From Mesorhizobium japonicum MAFF 303099 (GTDB lineage: Bacteria > Pseudomonadota > Alphaproteobacteria > Rhizobiales > Rhizobiaceae), in the NCBI RefSeq assembly GCF_000009625.1, contig NC_002678.2, forward strand, positions 5,612,001 to 5,676,000: 64,000 bases of DNA. The letters are read 5' to 3'. Positions 8,617 through 18,669 of this stretch are shown piece by piece. Under the pieces are notes generated by a model, which made no database searches, was not told the origin of the DNA, and was given only the letters and a program-made list of their open reading frames with translations. The stretch's first letter is position 1. The number at the start of each line of letters is the position of its first letter. Made by a program: the position numbers and the translations under genes.

Positions 8617-8982
8617 TTAGCTGTCAAAAAGTGAATTTATATCCAATTCCTGGAAAAAACTCCATATGCTTATAATGCTTAATTCCGAATCGTCAGTACT
8701 ATGCATAGTTAGAATGATATTCGTTCCATTTTTCGATTTTAACATGGTGTAGATGAGACGACCTCCGTCTTCTAGCAATGTCATCTTGATAGATTTATTC
8801 AAGCTTTCTCTGGACTGTCGAATCCACTTGGAAGAATATTGAAATTGTTCGAGCATAGACTTTTCATTTGAAAACGGTTCATCTGACAGACGTTTGAAGT
8901 CATCCCAAGATTTTGAAATCGATGCAAGAATTACCTTGTCAATTCTCTTTTTTTCCGTTGAACTGACTTCAAGATTATTCAT
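8617..8982 (-). CDS. Putative orphan immunity protein (121 aa)
   Basis: Unrecognised small soluble protein, strikingly AT-rich against the flanking RAYT copies, suggesting a foreign origin. The sequence is rich in Ser, Lys and Leu with no signal peptide. Its start ATG forms an ATGA overlap with the end of a residual open tail (8979-9056), mirroring the gene at 7400. It sits between RAYT copies 2 and 3. The immunity role is inferred from its position in the Rhs locus and the coupled tail. Confidence 0.6.
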   Translation of the reverse strand: MNNLEVSSTEKKRIDKVILASISKSWDDFKRLSDEPFSNEKSMLEQFQYSSKWIRQSRESLNKSIKMTLLEDGGRLIYTMLKSKNGTNIILTMHSTDDSELSIISIWSFFQELDINSLFDS

Positions 8983-9056
8983 TCATTTTCGCTCCAGCTT
9001 TTTTGCCCTGGTTTTTGGTAGGCCACGCGGACATGCACTGAAGCTTCAATACGACG
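8979..9056 (-). pseudogene. Residual toxin C-terminal tail, cut by RAYT copy 3
   Basis: From the inner edge of the terminal repeat, one frame runs 25 codons (RRIEASVHVRVAYQKPGQKS, then WSENE) to a TGA that overlaps the start of the 121-residue gene as ATGA. The composition looks like real coding sequence, and the arrangement matches the tail at 7744-7861. It is interpreted as what remains of a displaced Rhs toxin domain. Confidence 0.45.
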
Positions 9057-9783
9057 AATTACGGTGACAGTGCACTAATTTTGCCCCGCCGGCCCCGCTT
9101 CCCTGGTTTTTGCGGCTCTTCCGGTTTGCCCGGCAATCCGGCTAAGAAACGCCTCGCCGCCCACCGGTCGGCCGATGCTCTCAGCCTTGCGTAGAGCCTC
9201 GAAGGCCACGGCATCCGTCTCGACCAGATCGAACAGCCCGCTCGATGATGGCAGACGGTCCCTCATTGGCTGCGGATCAGTAACGCCATCGGGCTCACCT
9301 GTCAGATGCGCCCGGCCAATCGGCCGCCTGTTTCACCAGCCCTGCGCGCACCGGATTCAGTCCGACATAGCGCACCGCCGACAGGAGGTGGTCCTCATCC
9401 ATCGCGACGGCGCCGAAGCGGCCTTGCCAGAAATGACCGGTTTTCTTCTGTCGCGCATGGATGATGCCGGCATAGGCGCGGTGCAGCTTGGCGAGCGCGC
9501 GGCGCAGGCCGTCGGGATCGGTCGGCGTCAGGATCAAGTGCACATGGTTCGGCATAAGGCACCAAGCCCAGATGCCGACATTGGCGGCGCGGCAATGCTC
9601 GACCAACAGGTTGTTGTAGAGCGCGTAGTCCTCGGGCGTGAGAAACACCTTGGCCCGCCCGTTGCCGCGTTGCGTCACGTGGTGCGGCAGATCGGGAGCG
9701 ACGATGCGGGAAGGCGAGCCATGCGGTCAATTTACACGCAGAGATAGAGGCGAACAGGGTAAAAGTGTACTGTCACTGTAATT
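9057..9783 (-). mobile_element. RAYT element copy 3, decayed
   Basis: Bounded by AATTACGGTGACAGTGCAC (9057-9075) and a degenerate inverse, GTGTACTGTCACTGTAATT (9765-9783, two mismatches). It contains a broken RAYT gene and is otherwise collinear with copies 2 and 4. Confidence 0.82.
9075..9721 (-). pseudogene. RAYT transposase pseudogene (two frameshifts)
   Basis: Collinear with the intact copies but broken twice. A one-base deletion close to the start separates ATG 9721 from the frame that begins MTQRGNG at 9678. A deletion of about 14 bases near 9310 ends the main frame at DWPGASDR; the rest continues as 9075-9266. The HUH motif (MPNHVHL) and the Tyr helix are still present in the middle piece. 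Confidence 0.85.
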
Positions 9784-9784
9784 A

Positions 9785-10516
9785 CTAAAATCTCCAAGTT
9801 CTTATTTCGTTCAATACCGATCCTGCGACGGATAAATAATTATAAAGGTTGATAAAATTATGTTTTTGCGTGCCGCAATACTCAAAACTACAATCAAAAT
9901 TCAGCTCGACTACTGCATATATAATTTTTCCAAAAATCTCCCAGTCGCTTACGTTACAAAGTAGCATTCCATCCTTTGAGAAAATTCCGATATTAAATCG
10001 CATTCTCCAGTCATATTTATTCCTAATATCGAAAGTCATCCTCATGCTTATTTTGTCGAGGAATTCGCTGCCTCGCCAAGTTAGATATCCGCTCCCCTTC
10101 GTTGGGGATATGTCTTTTAATCCTAATTCTGAAAAGTAACCGTTGACTATATTGTTGATAAACTTGGCGTCGGTGCTATCTGGCGTCTCGCGCTTGGAAG
10201 AATTTGCGTCATGGTGATAGAGATAGCCGGTTCGCTCTTTCCATAGGCCTATGTCTCGAATGACGGCGTTGAGTGAACTTTCCTCAGCGGGGCCTATGCT
10301 GGCGGATAGGGGCATCGCCTGCTGGAGCCGCCGCGCCATGAATGCGGCGATAACCTGAGACTTATCTGAGCTAATTTCCTTCATTGCAGGCTCATGGAAA
10401 ATACCTTGCAAGCCATTGTAGCTAAGCTCAGAAAAGATGCCCTGATGATTGTTGACGGTGCGAAGCAATACCTCCAAGTTCCGTTTAATTAGATTTCCCA
10501 TATTGAAATCTATCAT
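9785..10516 (-). CDS. Putative orphan immunity protein (243 aa)
   Basis: Unrecognised AT-rich gene encoding a soluble protein rich in Asn, Ile and Phe, with no signal peptide. The start at 10516 (MIDFNMGNLIKRN) is preferred because AAGGGT lies six bases upstream; the same frame is open to 10666, but that stretch does not look coding. It lies between RAYT copies 3 and 4. The immunity role is inferred from locus position, and confidence in function is low. Confidence 0.6.
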   Translation of the reverse strand: MIDFNMGNLIKRNLEVLLRTVNNHQGIFSELSYNGLQGIFHEPAMKEISSDKSQVIAAFMARRLQQAMPLSASIGPAEESSLNAVIRDIGLWKERTGYLYHHDANSSKRETPDSTDAKFINNIVNGYFSELGLKDISPTKGSGYLTWRGSEFLDKISMRMTFDIRNKYDWRMRFNIGIFSKDGMLLCNVSDWEIFGKIIYAVVELNFDCSFEYCGTQKHNFINLYNYLSVAGSVLNEIRTWRF

Positions 10517-10574
10517 AGTTTTACCCTTCAAAGCGCTAGTGCTGCTAGTCCAGCCATGGTTGCAAGCGCGCCCA

Positions 10575-10679
10575 TCAATCCAATTGCATTTCGAGTAGAT
10601 TGTCTTGATCAGAAACACTCGGTTTTGTGGAATCATCTGTAACGTGCGCAGAAGACGTAGCCTCATTTGTCCTTTTCGA
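10575..10679 (-). pseudogene. Possible third residual toxin tail
   Basis: Immediately inside RAYT copy 4, one frame runs 34 codons (beginning SKRTNEATSSAHVTDD) to a TGA at 10577-10575. Unlike the other two tails it ends about 60 bases before the immunity-like start at 10516, and its Ser/Thr/Asp-rich composition is less convincing. Confidence 0.25.
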
Positions 10680-10681
10680 CG

Positions 10682-11424
10682 AATTACGGTGACAGTGCAC
10701 TAATTTTGCCCCGCCGGCCCCGCTTCCCTGGATTTTGCGGCTCTTCCGGTTTGCCCGGCAATCCGACTAAGAAACGCCTCGCCGCCCGCCGGTCGGCCAA
10801 TGCTCTCGGCTTTGCGTAGAGCGTCGAAGGCCGCGACATCCGTCTCGATCAGGTCGAACAGCCCGCTCGATGATGGCAGACGGTCCCGCATTGGCTGCGG
10901 ATCGGCAACGCCATCGGGCTCGCCCGTCAGATGCGCCCGAGCGCTTGACCAGGGCCAATCGGCCGCCTGCTTCACCAGCTCTGCACGCACCGGATTCAGT
11001 CCGACATAACGCACCGCCGACAGGAGGTGGTCCTCGTCCATTGCGACGGCGCCGAAGCGGCCTTGCCAGAAATGTCCGGTTTTCTTTTGCCGCGCATGGA
11101 TGATGCCGGCATAGGCGCGGTGCACCTTGGCGAGCGCGCGGCGCAGGCCATCGGCGTCGGCCGGCGTCAAGATCGGGTGCACATGGTTCGGCATAAGGCA
11201 CCACGCCCAGATGCCGACATTGGCAGCGCGGCAATGCTCGACCAGCAGGATCTTGTAGAGCGCGTAGTCCTCGGTCGTGAAAAACACCTTGGCGCGCCCG
11301 TTACCGCGCTGTGTCACGTGGTGAGGCAGACCAGGGACGACGATACGAGCAAGGCCGGGCCATGCGGTCAGTCTACTCGCGGCGATAGCCAAGCAAACAG
11401 GGTAAAAAGTGCACTGTCACCGTA
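10682..11424 (-). mobile_element. RAYT element copy 4
   Basis: Bounded by AATTACGGTGACAGTGCAC (10682-10700) and GTGCACTGTCACCGTA (11409-11424, which lacks the last three bases of the repeat). It lies directly downstream of the cognate immunity gene of the Rhs protein. Confidence 0.85.
10700..11392 (-). CDS. RAYT (Y1/HUH) transposase, damaged start
   Basis: Best preserved RAYT copy. HHVTQRGN, HUH (MPNHVHP), the Tyr helix AYAGIIHARQKK and YVGLNPVRAEL are all intact. However, the ATG used by sister copies (at 11363) is out of frame by one inserted base (GGCCCGGCC against GGCTCGCC), so the open frame must begin at an unsupported TTG at 11392 or internally. It may be a recent pseudogene. Confidence 0.82.
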   Translation of the reverse strand: MAIAASRLTAWPGLARIVVPGLPHHVTQRGNGRAKVFFTTEDYALYKILLVEHCRAANVGIWAWCLMPNHVHPILTPADADGLRRALAKVHRAYAGIIHARQKKTGHFWQGRFGAVAMDEDHLLSAVRYVGLNPVRAELVKQAADWPWSSARAHLTGEPDGVADPQPMRDRLPSSSGLFDLIETDVAAFDALRKAESIGRPAGGEAFLSRIAGQTGRAAKSREAGPAGQN

Positions 11425-11432
11425 GGTCGCTG

Positions 11433-12092
11433 TCAGGGCAATCGACAAATATTTGATCTCAGATACTCTACTTGAGCAGCTAAGAATTCGGGCCAATTTG
11501 TGGAATCTATGGTCCGGACCCACGAACAAGCAGTTTCACGACCATGAACCTGTTCAGCCAAGCAAAAATATGCAGCGTTTCGCCAAGCGCCACAAAGGTC
11601 GCCATTATCCTCCATCGTAGCTAGCGCTGATGACCAGGTGAACCATCTTGCAATCCATTGACCGACTTTCCCATTAAGGTCGGCTAGACATTGTGTGATG
11701 AACATCTCCAGGTCTTCTTCGTTACTTACCAAGAACGCCCCCCGACTTCTGGCAGAAAAATCGCCTTCAATTGCACTGAAAGATGCCCCCAGAAAGATTT
11801 TTAAAGGCTGTGCAGATTCCAAGTAGGCATCATTATACCAAGAGACAAGGCCCTCGTAAAACTTAGAAAATTTCTTCCATTTTATAATGACAATTGCCGA
11901 GCAATCGAAATGTCCATATCGCCGATCAGCATTGATGTCGATGTCAATGGTAAAATCAGTCATATTTTTTTCGCTCGCAACAGTTAATTTATCACGACCT
12001 AAATCGAATAGTCGTAATCCGACCCGATCTCGAATCGCTTTAGCAGCAGTTTTTTTAATGAATTTTGATTCCATTTTATTATATTCGCTCAC
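11433..12092 (-). CDS. Probable cognate immunity protein of the Rhs toxin (219 aa)
   Basis: The GTG start overlaps the Rhs stop (GTGA), so translation is probably coupled to the toxin, as is typical of toxin-immunity pairs. The protein is soluble, has no signal peptide and is more AT-rich than flanking genes. A stretch around residues 145-190 ([16 protein letters not shown]) is Trp-rich. A second start is possible at 12074 (MESKFIKK). I do not recognise the family. The inferred job is to bind and block the nuclease-like domain at the end of the preceding gene. Confidence 0.72.
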   Translation of the reverse strand: MSEYNKMESKFIKKTAAKAIRDRVGLRLFDLGRDKLTVASEKNMTDFTIDIDINADRRYGHFDCSAIVIIKWKKFSKFYEGLVSWYNDAYLESAQPLKIFLGASFSAIEGDFSARSRGAFLVSNEEDLEMFITQCLADLNGKVGQWIARWFTWSSALATMEDNGDLCGAWRNAAYFCLAEQVHGRETACSWVRTIDSTNWPEFLAAQVEYLRSNICRLP

Positions 12093-15000
12093 GGATATGG
12101 CGTAGTGTTTATTTTACCTGACCCCGTATCTACGCTCGTTTTAGTCGTGGTGATACTGTCGGCCTGTTTACCTACAGCGATGCCGGGCTGGAAGCCCGCC
12201 TCTTCAATAGCTTTTTTGCCGAAGGGAATAGCTGTCCCATCTTTTATCGCCGCCATCACCGCTTTCTGCCTGCTATTCAATTCTCCCATATTGGCCTTAG
12301 CTTCGTCGACGCTCAAGACACGATTTTTTGCATCGAATACTACCGCGTCTATCTTCGCCCAGGCCTTGGTTTTGGGGTCGCGGAATGAAACTTGTGTCAC
12401 TGGCGTCTTGCCAGTTCGATCTGCAAGCGCCTGCGACGCTATCTTTTCAGCCCTCCAGGCGTTCACTCGATTTGTCGCTAGGGTCTGCCGCTTCGCAGTA
12501 AGCCTTTGCTGCTCAGCTATATCCCTTGCGATGAATGCACTGCCGATTGCCATCGCTAATGGATTTGGGTTTATCTGGTATACCTGGATATTGCTCCGGT
12601 CTTGGTAGAAATCACCGACGACTCCGAAGTACCCATGGGGCTGGCCAACTTGCAGCTCAACGTGAGTGCCTTCGTCGTCGAGCGGAGGTCCGCCATTGCT
12701 TGGCCACTCGTCGCCATGCCCATTCTGATCACTGTTGTTGACCGGATCGTTCTGCGCATACGCGTACCGGTTGGTCCCAACACCAGGCAGCGTCGGATCC
12801 CAATCGTCCGGCGAAATAAACCGCCCCAACACCGGATCCATGTACCGAGCATTGAGATACAGCAGTCCGGTCTCGGCATCGAAGCGTTCGCCGATGTAGC
12901 CCTTCTGCGTCTGGAAGCCGGTGTTGAGCTGCTCGCCGTAGGTGGCGTAGGTGGTTCCCTCAACCACGGCGCCAGACATGTCGGTGACCAGCCGCACCGA
13001 GGCCAGATGCTCGCGGTGCAGGAAGTATTTGGTCGTGCCGACCACCTTGATGTCGGGATGAGGGTAGCGCGTGTAGATCTCCGCACCCGGCGTCGCCGGA
13101 TTGATCTCGACATCGGCGTCGGGATAGAGCGTCGTGGCGAAGCTTGAGGTCTTCTTCGCGCGTGATCCGTCCGGTCCATAGGCAAGGTTGACGGTGTTGG
13201 AGGCAAGGCTGACCGTCTTCAGCCGGTTGGCCTCGTCCCAGGACAGCGTGCGGCTGCCGTCCGAGGTGAGATTGCCATTGGCATCATAGGCCATCGCATT
13301 GGCGCCGACGCTGATGGGCGCGTGCGGACGAGCTGCGCTCGCCGAGGGATAGACATAGCTGCCGGGGACACGCGTGCGCGAGAGCATGTTGTCGTTGGCG
13401 GCATAGATGAAGCTCTCGCTCAAGCTGGTGTTGCCCAGATTGGTGCTCGAGGTCAGCCGGTCGGCATTGTCATAGACATAGGTCCAGCTGTCGGAGGCGG
13501 TAAGCCCCGTGGTGCCGGTGATGCGGCCAAGATTGTCACGCGCATATTGCTCGTCGAGGAGAACGGTCGCGCCCTTCGAGGTGGTGATGCGCGTCACCCA
13601 GCGGCGGGTCGGCGAATAGGTGAAGGACGTCTTCACCCCATTGGCGTAGGTGATCTCCTTGGTCTGGCCATCGGCCTCGTAAATGGTCGAGGTGATGTAG
13701 CCGGGAGCCGAGTAGAGCTTGTTGCCGGCGGTGTATTGCAAGGGGTTGGTCCAGGTGCCGAACCACAGATCGCCCGGCTGGTAATTCTTCAGGATGGTCT
13801 GGCCGGACCTGTCGTGGATATCGACCGTGGTGTGCGTCAGGCCGGCAATGGTCATGTCATGCCGGCCAAGCTTGCCAAGCCCGTCATAATTGTAGCTGTG
13901 CGTCGCCGTCGCATTGGTCGAGGTGGTGAGCTGGCCGATGTTGTACCAATAGCTTGGAGCCGCCTGGTCATAGGTGTTCTGGGTGAGCACAACCGGGCTG
14001 CCGCCAGGAGCGGTTGCGGTCTTCAGCGTCAGCCGGTCCATCTGGTCGTAGCTGAGATTGGTGACCGTGCCCCTGGCGTCGGTCTGGCTGACCAGCCGGT
14101 TGCCGGCATCGTAGGTGTAGGTCCAGGTGCCGAGATCGGGATCCGACGCCGACAGCCGGTTGCCCACCATGTCGTAGGTGTAGGTCCAGGTCGAGCCGCT
14201 GGTGTCGGTAAGGCCGACCAGCCGGCCCAGCACGTCGAAGGTGCGGGTTTGCGCAAGCTGAAGACCGGCGAAGTCACGAACCACGCCCGCGACATCGCCA
14301 CGCGTCGACCATGCCGTCCGGGTCTGATGGCCGAGCTCGTCGGTCATTGTCGTGCCATGCAGTCGCGGAGTGGTGGTGGGCGCGGTGGCGAGATCGTTGA
14401 GATAGCTGCGTTGGCTGCCATCCGGATTGACGGTCTTGGTCAGCCGGTCGGCCCAGTCGTAGCTGTTGGTGGTCCACTGCGCGGTCTCGCCGACGAAGCG
14501 GGTGAAATCCGTGCGCAAGACATTGCCGCGCGGATCATAGTCGGTGTCGGCAATGCGCCTTGGCCCGGCCGCTGTCTCTCCGGGCGTTTCCACGTGGTAG
14601 ACCCGGCCAAGCCCGTCATACCAAGAGATGGTAAAATCCTCCCCCGCGCCATTGGGGAGCGGCGTGTATCTGATCAGCGCTTGCGCCCCGGGATTGCCCT
14701 CGCTGACAAACTGGTTCCTGACATAGGCGCCGGTGACGCTCTGCGAGGCCTGGTAGAGACGGCAGAACGGATCGTAGGCAAAGGTCTTCACCAGGCCGTT
14801 GATGTCGGTCCTCGTCGCCGGCAGGCCGCAGACTGGATTGTAGGTGGCCGTCGAAACGAAGCGCGTGTCGGCGGTCTGGCCGCCGGTGGCAAAATACTTC
14901 GGCACCCGCTCGGTTACGGGGTAGAGATGATAGGTGGCGTCATAATCCCATTCGGTCCTGTGGCCGAGGCCGTTGATGGCCGAGATCTTGTTGCCGTAGC

Positions 15001-18000
15001 TGTCATAGGTAAAATACTGGCTGATCGTCTTGGTCAGGGCGGGGTCGGTAAAGATCTGCACCCAGGTCAGATTGCCCTTGACCGGCACCCCCCAGACGGC
15101 GGTGCTGCCGTCATAGTAAGTGTATTTGTAGCCGACATAAGGATCCGTGGCAGCGAGACCGGCATGGGTGCGCTCGGCAATCGGGGCCGAGACGATGTAG
15201 GCCGAGGTGTTGGGCGAGAAGAAGCGCTCGGTCCAGGTCTCGTCGCCGCTGGCGTCAGTGCGGCCATAATCCTTGAGGCTGACGACATTGTTGTAGGCAT
15301 CGAAGCCGCGCTCGACCCGGAGCGTGCGCGTGACGTTCTCGGTCAGCGTCGTATCGGTTGCCGTGTTCTGCACCGTGTAAGGCTTGCTCGCCGTGTTGAC
15401 GGCATAGGTCTCGGCGACCTGCTTGTGCACGACACCCGCGCCATCCTTCCACACCGTCAGCGACGGCAGGCCATAGCTGGCCAGATCCTGGCGATAGGTG
15501 GTCGTCACCGTCGAGGGCGCCGTCTCGCCATTGGCCATCGGCCTGGTCTCGACGATCGAGGCAAAACCCAAAAACTTGCGCGCCGCCGGGTCGTATTTGC
15601 CGCCGGCATACTGATAGGTGCTCACCGCCGTCTGGCCACGGCCGTCGCTCACCGACAGCTTCGTCACCGCATGCACCACTTGCGGCAGGTAGTTGTTCGT
15701 CCAGGTCGACGACGGCAAGTACTCCACCGCGACCGTGCCGCCGAGCTCCGTGGTGATCTGCTTCAACAGGTTCGGATTGCCCGTGCCCGCGTTCGAGATA
15801 AGGTTCGGGAAGTCTGGCAGGCCATCGCCATTGAAGTCGCCGATGGTTGTTCCTGAACTTATTGAAGTAGGCAACGTGAACTCTATTGGCGTCATCGTGG
15901 TCGAGGACGGTCGCAGAGAGAATATCTTCACAGGGCCGGATGTCGGCGGCGAACCGATCCCGCCACCGGTGATGGTGACGACGTCGGCCTTGCCATCGTT
16001 GTCGAAGTCTCGAAGGACTCCGGTTGTTCCCGAAAGAGACGACACGGAAAGGCTTTTGAAGCCGATACCGGTCGAGAGCCATACTCCGGCACTGAGATTC
16101 AATCCGTCGTAGCGGACGATATCTGTTGCCCCGTCGCCGTTGACGTCCGCTAGAACGCAAGTCCCAGAGCCCGAATATTGGGTCGAAGGGCATGTGATAG
16201 AAAATGACGCACCGCTACTTTGCCAAACACCACCGGAAAATATTCCTTTCGTTACGGTTCCCCCGCTACCCCGAATGAGAGGCTGCTGTCGGCCGTTGCC
16301 GAGGAAATCTCCGACGCCGATCCCGCTGGCGCCGACCGTATCCACTCCGTCACCATTCGGATCTGCGACAAAAGCCGGGGCTGATGGAGAAGTGCTTAAA
16401 TTGGTACCAGCCGGAAACGCGCTACAGATAGTCTGATAGCTGCTTGGCGGCGTCGATGCACAGCTGGACGCGGTCATGGCCAGCTGTAAATCCGTCACAA
16501 GAATATAGGCTGATGGAGAATACCGTATTATCGGATTACCGTCGCGGGTGGTGCCGATCGATTGCCTGCCGTCACTATAGTATGCAAAATCCATAGTGTT
16601 TTTGTCCGAGATAAAACTCCCGGGGACTGTCAGATAGTAGGGTGGTGTCTCTGGGTTTTGTGCCGCAGAAGTTATCTCGGATTTTGTTCTAATAAATATC
16701 GACTTGGTATCAATCCGTATGCCGTTCAAGTTAAATTTTATAATCTGATTATACGTTCTTGTAGTTGTTGTCGTTTCTCCTTCGCGTCCACCGGACCTCT
16801 GGTCCGTAGCCTCTGAATAGTCGCCAAAAATCTCGTCTCGTCCGTCAAAGTCGAGATCGCCAACCTCTCTCGGTGCTTCAGTTTTTCGCTGGCCCCAAAT
16901 GAGAGGCTGGCCGCCTATATCCGATGCAACCGTCGAATACACCCCATCGGTGTTCTGATAGGTCATCTGACCGAGCACCTTCGATGTCCCGCCGGTGATG
17001 GTGCCGTCGGCGGTGCCGGTGGCGTCGGTACCGTAGCGGGTGACCTGGGTGAGGCGTGAGGCGTTGGAGAACGGCGCCTGGTCGTAGGTGAGCTTGTAGG
17101 CGCTGCGCACTGCGCCATTGACAATGACGCCGATCGTCTTGATGCGCCGGCTGGTCTCGGAGATGTCGCGGCCATTGCCCATCAGGATCATGTCCGGACG
17201 GGTCTCCAGATAGAATTTTACCACCGTGCCGTTATAGCTGACACTGTCAGGGTAGCAGACCGGGCTTGCGGGGCAGGTATAGTTGTAGTTGACCGTGTTG
17301 CCGTTGGTGTCGGTGACGGAGGTGAGCAGCCAGCGGTAGCTGTAGGCCAGATCATAGGCGGGCGTGCCGGCCGCCGGAGTGAGGTTGGCAACGGCCGCCA
17401 CCGAGCGGAAGGTCGACACGGTGCCGTCCCTGTCCGTCACCTTCCATTCATTGGTGGCGCTGTTCAGCGCGATGCGGCGGTAGCTCTCATTCTCCGTCGC
17501 ATACGTGCCGCCGGTCGCGCAGGAGGGCGACGCCATGCCGGCAAACGCAGGCCACCATCGCCTGGCCATCGAGCAGATAGATGTCGTTGGCGTCATAGGC
17601 CGGCATGCCATAGCCCGGTGTTGCCCGTTCGATGACGTCAAAACCATCGAGACCCCAAGCATAGCCCAGCCAGCCCTGATAGAGGCCGCCGAGCTTGGTC
17701 TTGCGCGACGAATTGTAGTTGAGCGCGATCTGCGGCTCGATGCCGTGGAAGGCGGGCACGTCGATGCCGATCGAATAGCCGAGATTGCCATTGCCGGCTG
17801 CCTTGGGCAGGTCCACCTTCGGCGTGCCGATCGCTTCGGGGTCGCCGCTGTCTGTCGTCGCGGCTGCTGCCGCCATTGCCTGCGCCGCCGGCTCCTCGGG
17901 TGCGGCCTCTGCGTCAGTGGTCTTGGCCGCCTTGCCGGCTGCCTTCGTGGTCTTGGTGTCGGCGGCCTTGGTGCCGTCGGTGGTGCTGGTGTCGTCGGCG

Positions 18001-18305
18001 GCCTTGGCGTCGGCCGGGTTGGCGCCGACCTTGGCCGCCGCATCGGGACTGCCGGATGAACCATCTCCGGTTGTCTGTACTGACGATGAACTCGATGGGC
18101 TGCCCGCGGCCTGTCCGCCGGCTCCCAGCGCTGCTCCGCCATTGCCGTAGCCGGCAGCAGAATTTCCGGCGGTCATGGGAGAGCTTTGGCTCTCCTGTGC
18201 AAGTGCTGCCATTCCTGCACTTCGGCTAATATAAGAGACAGCAGAAATATCCGCGCCGACGACACTTGCGGCAAGCACTGCCGCGCCAACAAGCAACCGT
18301 TTCAT
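12089..18305 (-). CDS. Secreted Rhs/SpvB-like polymorphic toxin, one-base frameshift near residue 255
   Basis: About 2,071 residues once one extra base is removed. Order: signal peptide [18 protein letters not shown]; Ala/Thr/Lys-rich linker (40-145); SpvB-like region ([15 protein letters not shown]); FG-GAP/VCBS-type repeats ([27 protein letters not shown]); many YD repeats ([20 protein letters not shown]); Rhs core end [16 protein letters not shown] and NPV-like [12 protein letters not shown], where the usual DPxG is DQNG. The last 204 residues (12092-12703) are a different domain resembling a PD-(D/E)XK nuclease. From 18305 the frame breaks at an AAA run (17543-17545); removing one base restores [20 protein letters not shown]. 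This may be a real mutation or a sequence error. The protein is presumably exported and kills competitors. Confidence 0.88.
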
Positions 18306-18669
18306 GAGACCCCCGAGCCAAGTTGCTTATCGTTACGCACCTTTCATTTGGCCGATACGACACGCCCTAGTCACAAGGCCAATATCCACAGACTTATTTT
18401 CGGAACAGAAAAAAGAACACTGTGCAGACTCAGTGAATGTTCGACGGATCGAGCATCCTTCGAATGATGCGATCCATCGCGCTGCATAGCCGGCATAGAA
18501 AGGCGGCGGAGAATTCATGGTGGCGGGCGCTGCATTTGTCATCCGCCAAGGGTGGGCACGGACAACTCTTCGCCAGCTCTATCGCCTTCGACGGCAATGA
18601 TCCATGCGCGCGCCTGTCGTGCGCTTCGTCGGTTCGTGTAAGCTCCGGCTGGCGATCGAGCCCGGCAGC
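18306..18669. other. Intergenic region upstream of the Rhs gene
   Basis: 364 bases between the Rhs start and the 3' end of the MarR gene. It should hold the Rhs promoter. The stretch 18370-18430 is AT-richer than its surroundings. No clear promoter, operator or terminator could be assigned, and the short frames do not look coding. Confidence 0.4.

Noticed and set aside
10528..10575. 15-codon hydrophobic peptide (MGALATMAGLAALAL) between a possible toxin tail and the 243-residue gene
   Set aside because: Too short and without a ribosome-binding site to claim as a gene, although its ATG overlaps the upstream stop as TGATG.
7039..11424. Regularly recurring 19-bp repeat suggesting a CRISPR-like array
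   Set aside because: The repeats are inverted pairs bounding 730-740 bp transposase units, with gene-sized spacers; no cas genes nearby.
13322..15856. 844-codon open frame on + strand inside the Rhs gene
   Set aside because: It is antisense to YD-repeat coding sequence; high GC and codon bias of the real gene keep this frame open. Arg/Gly/Val-rich with no domain.
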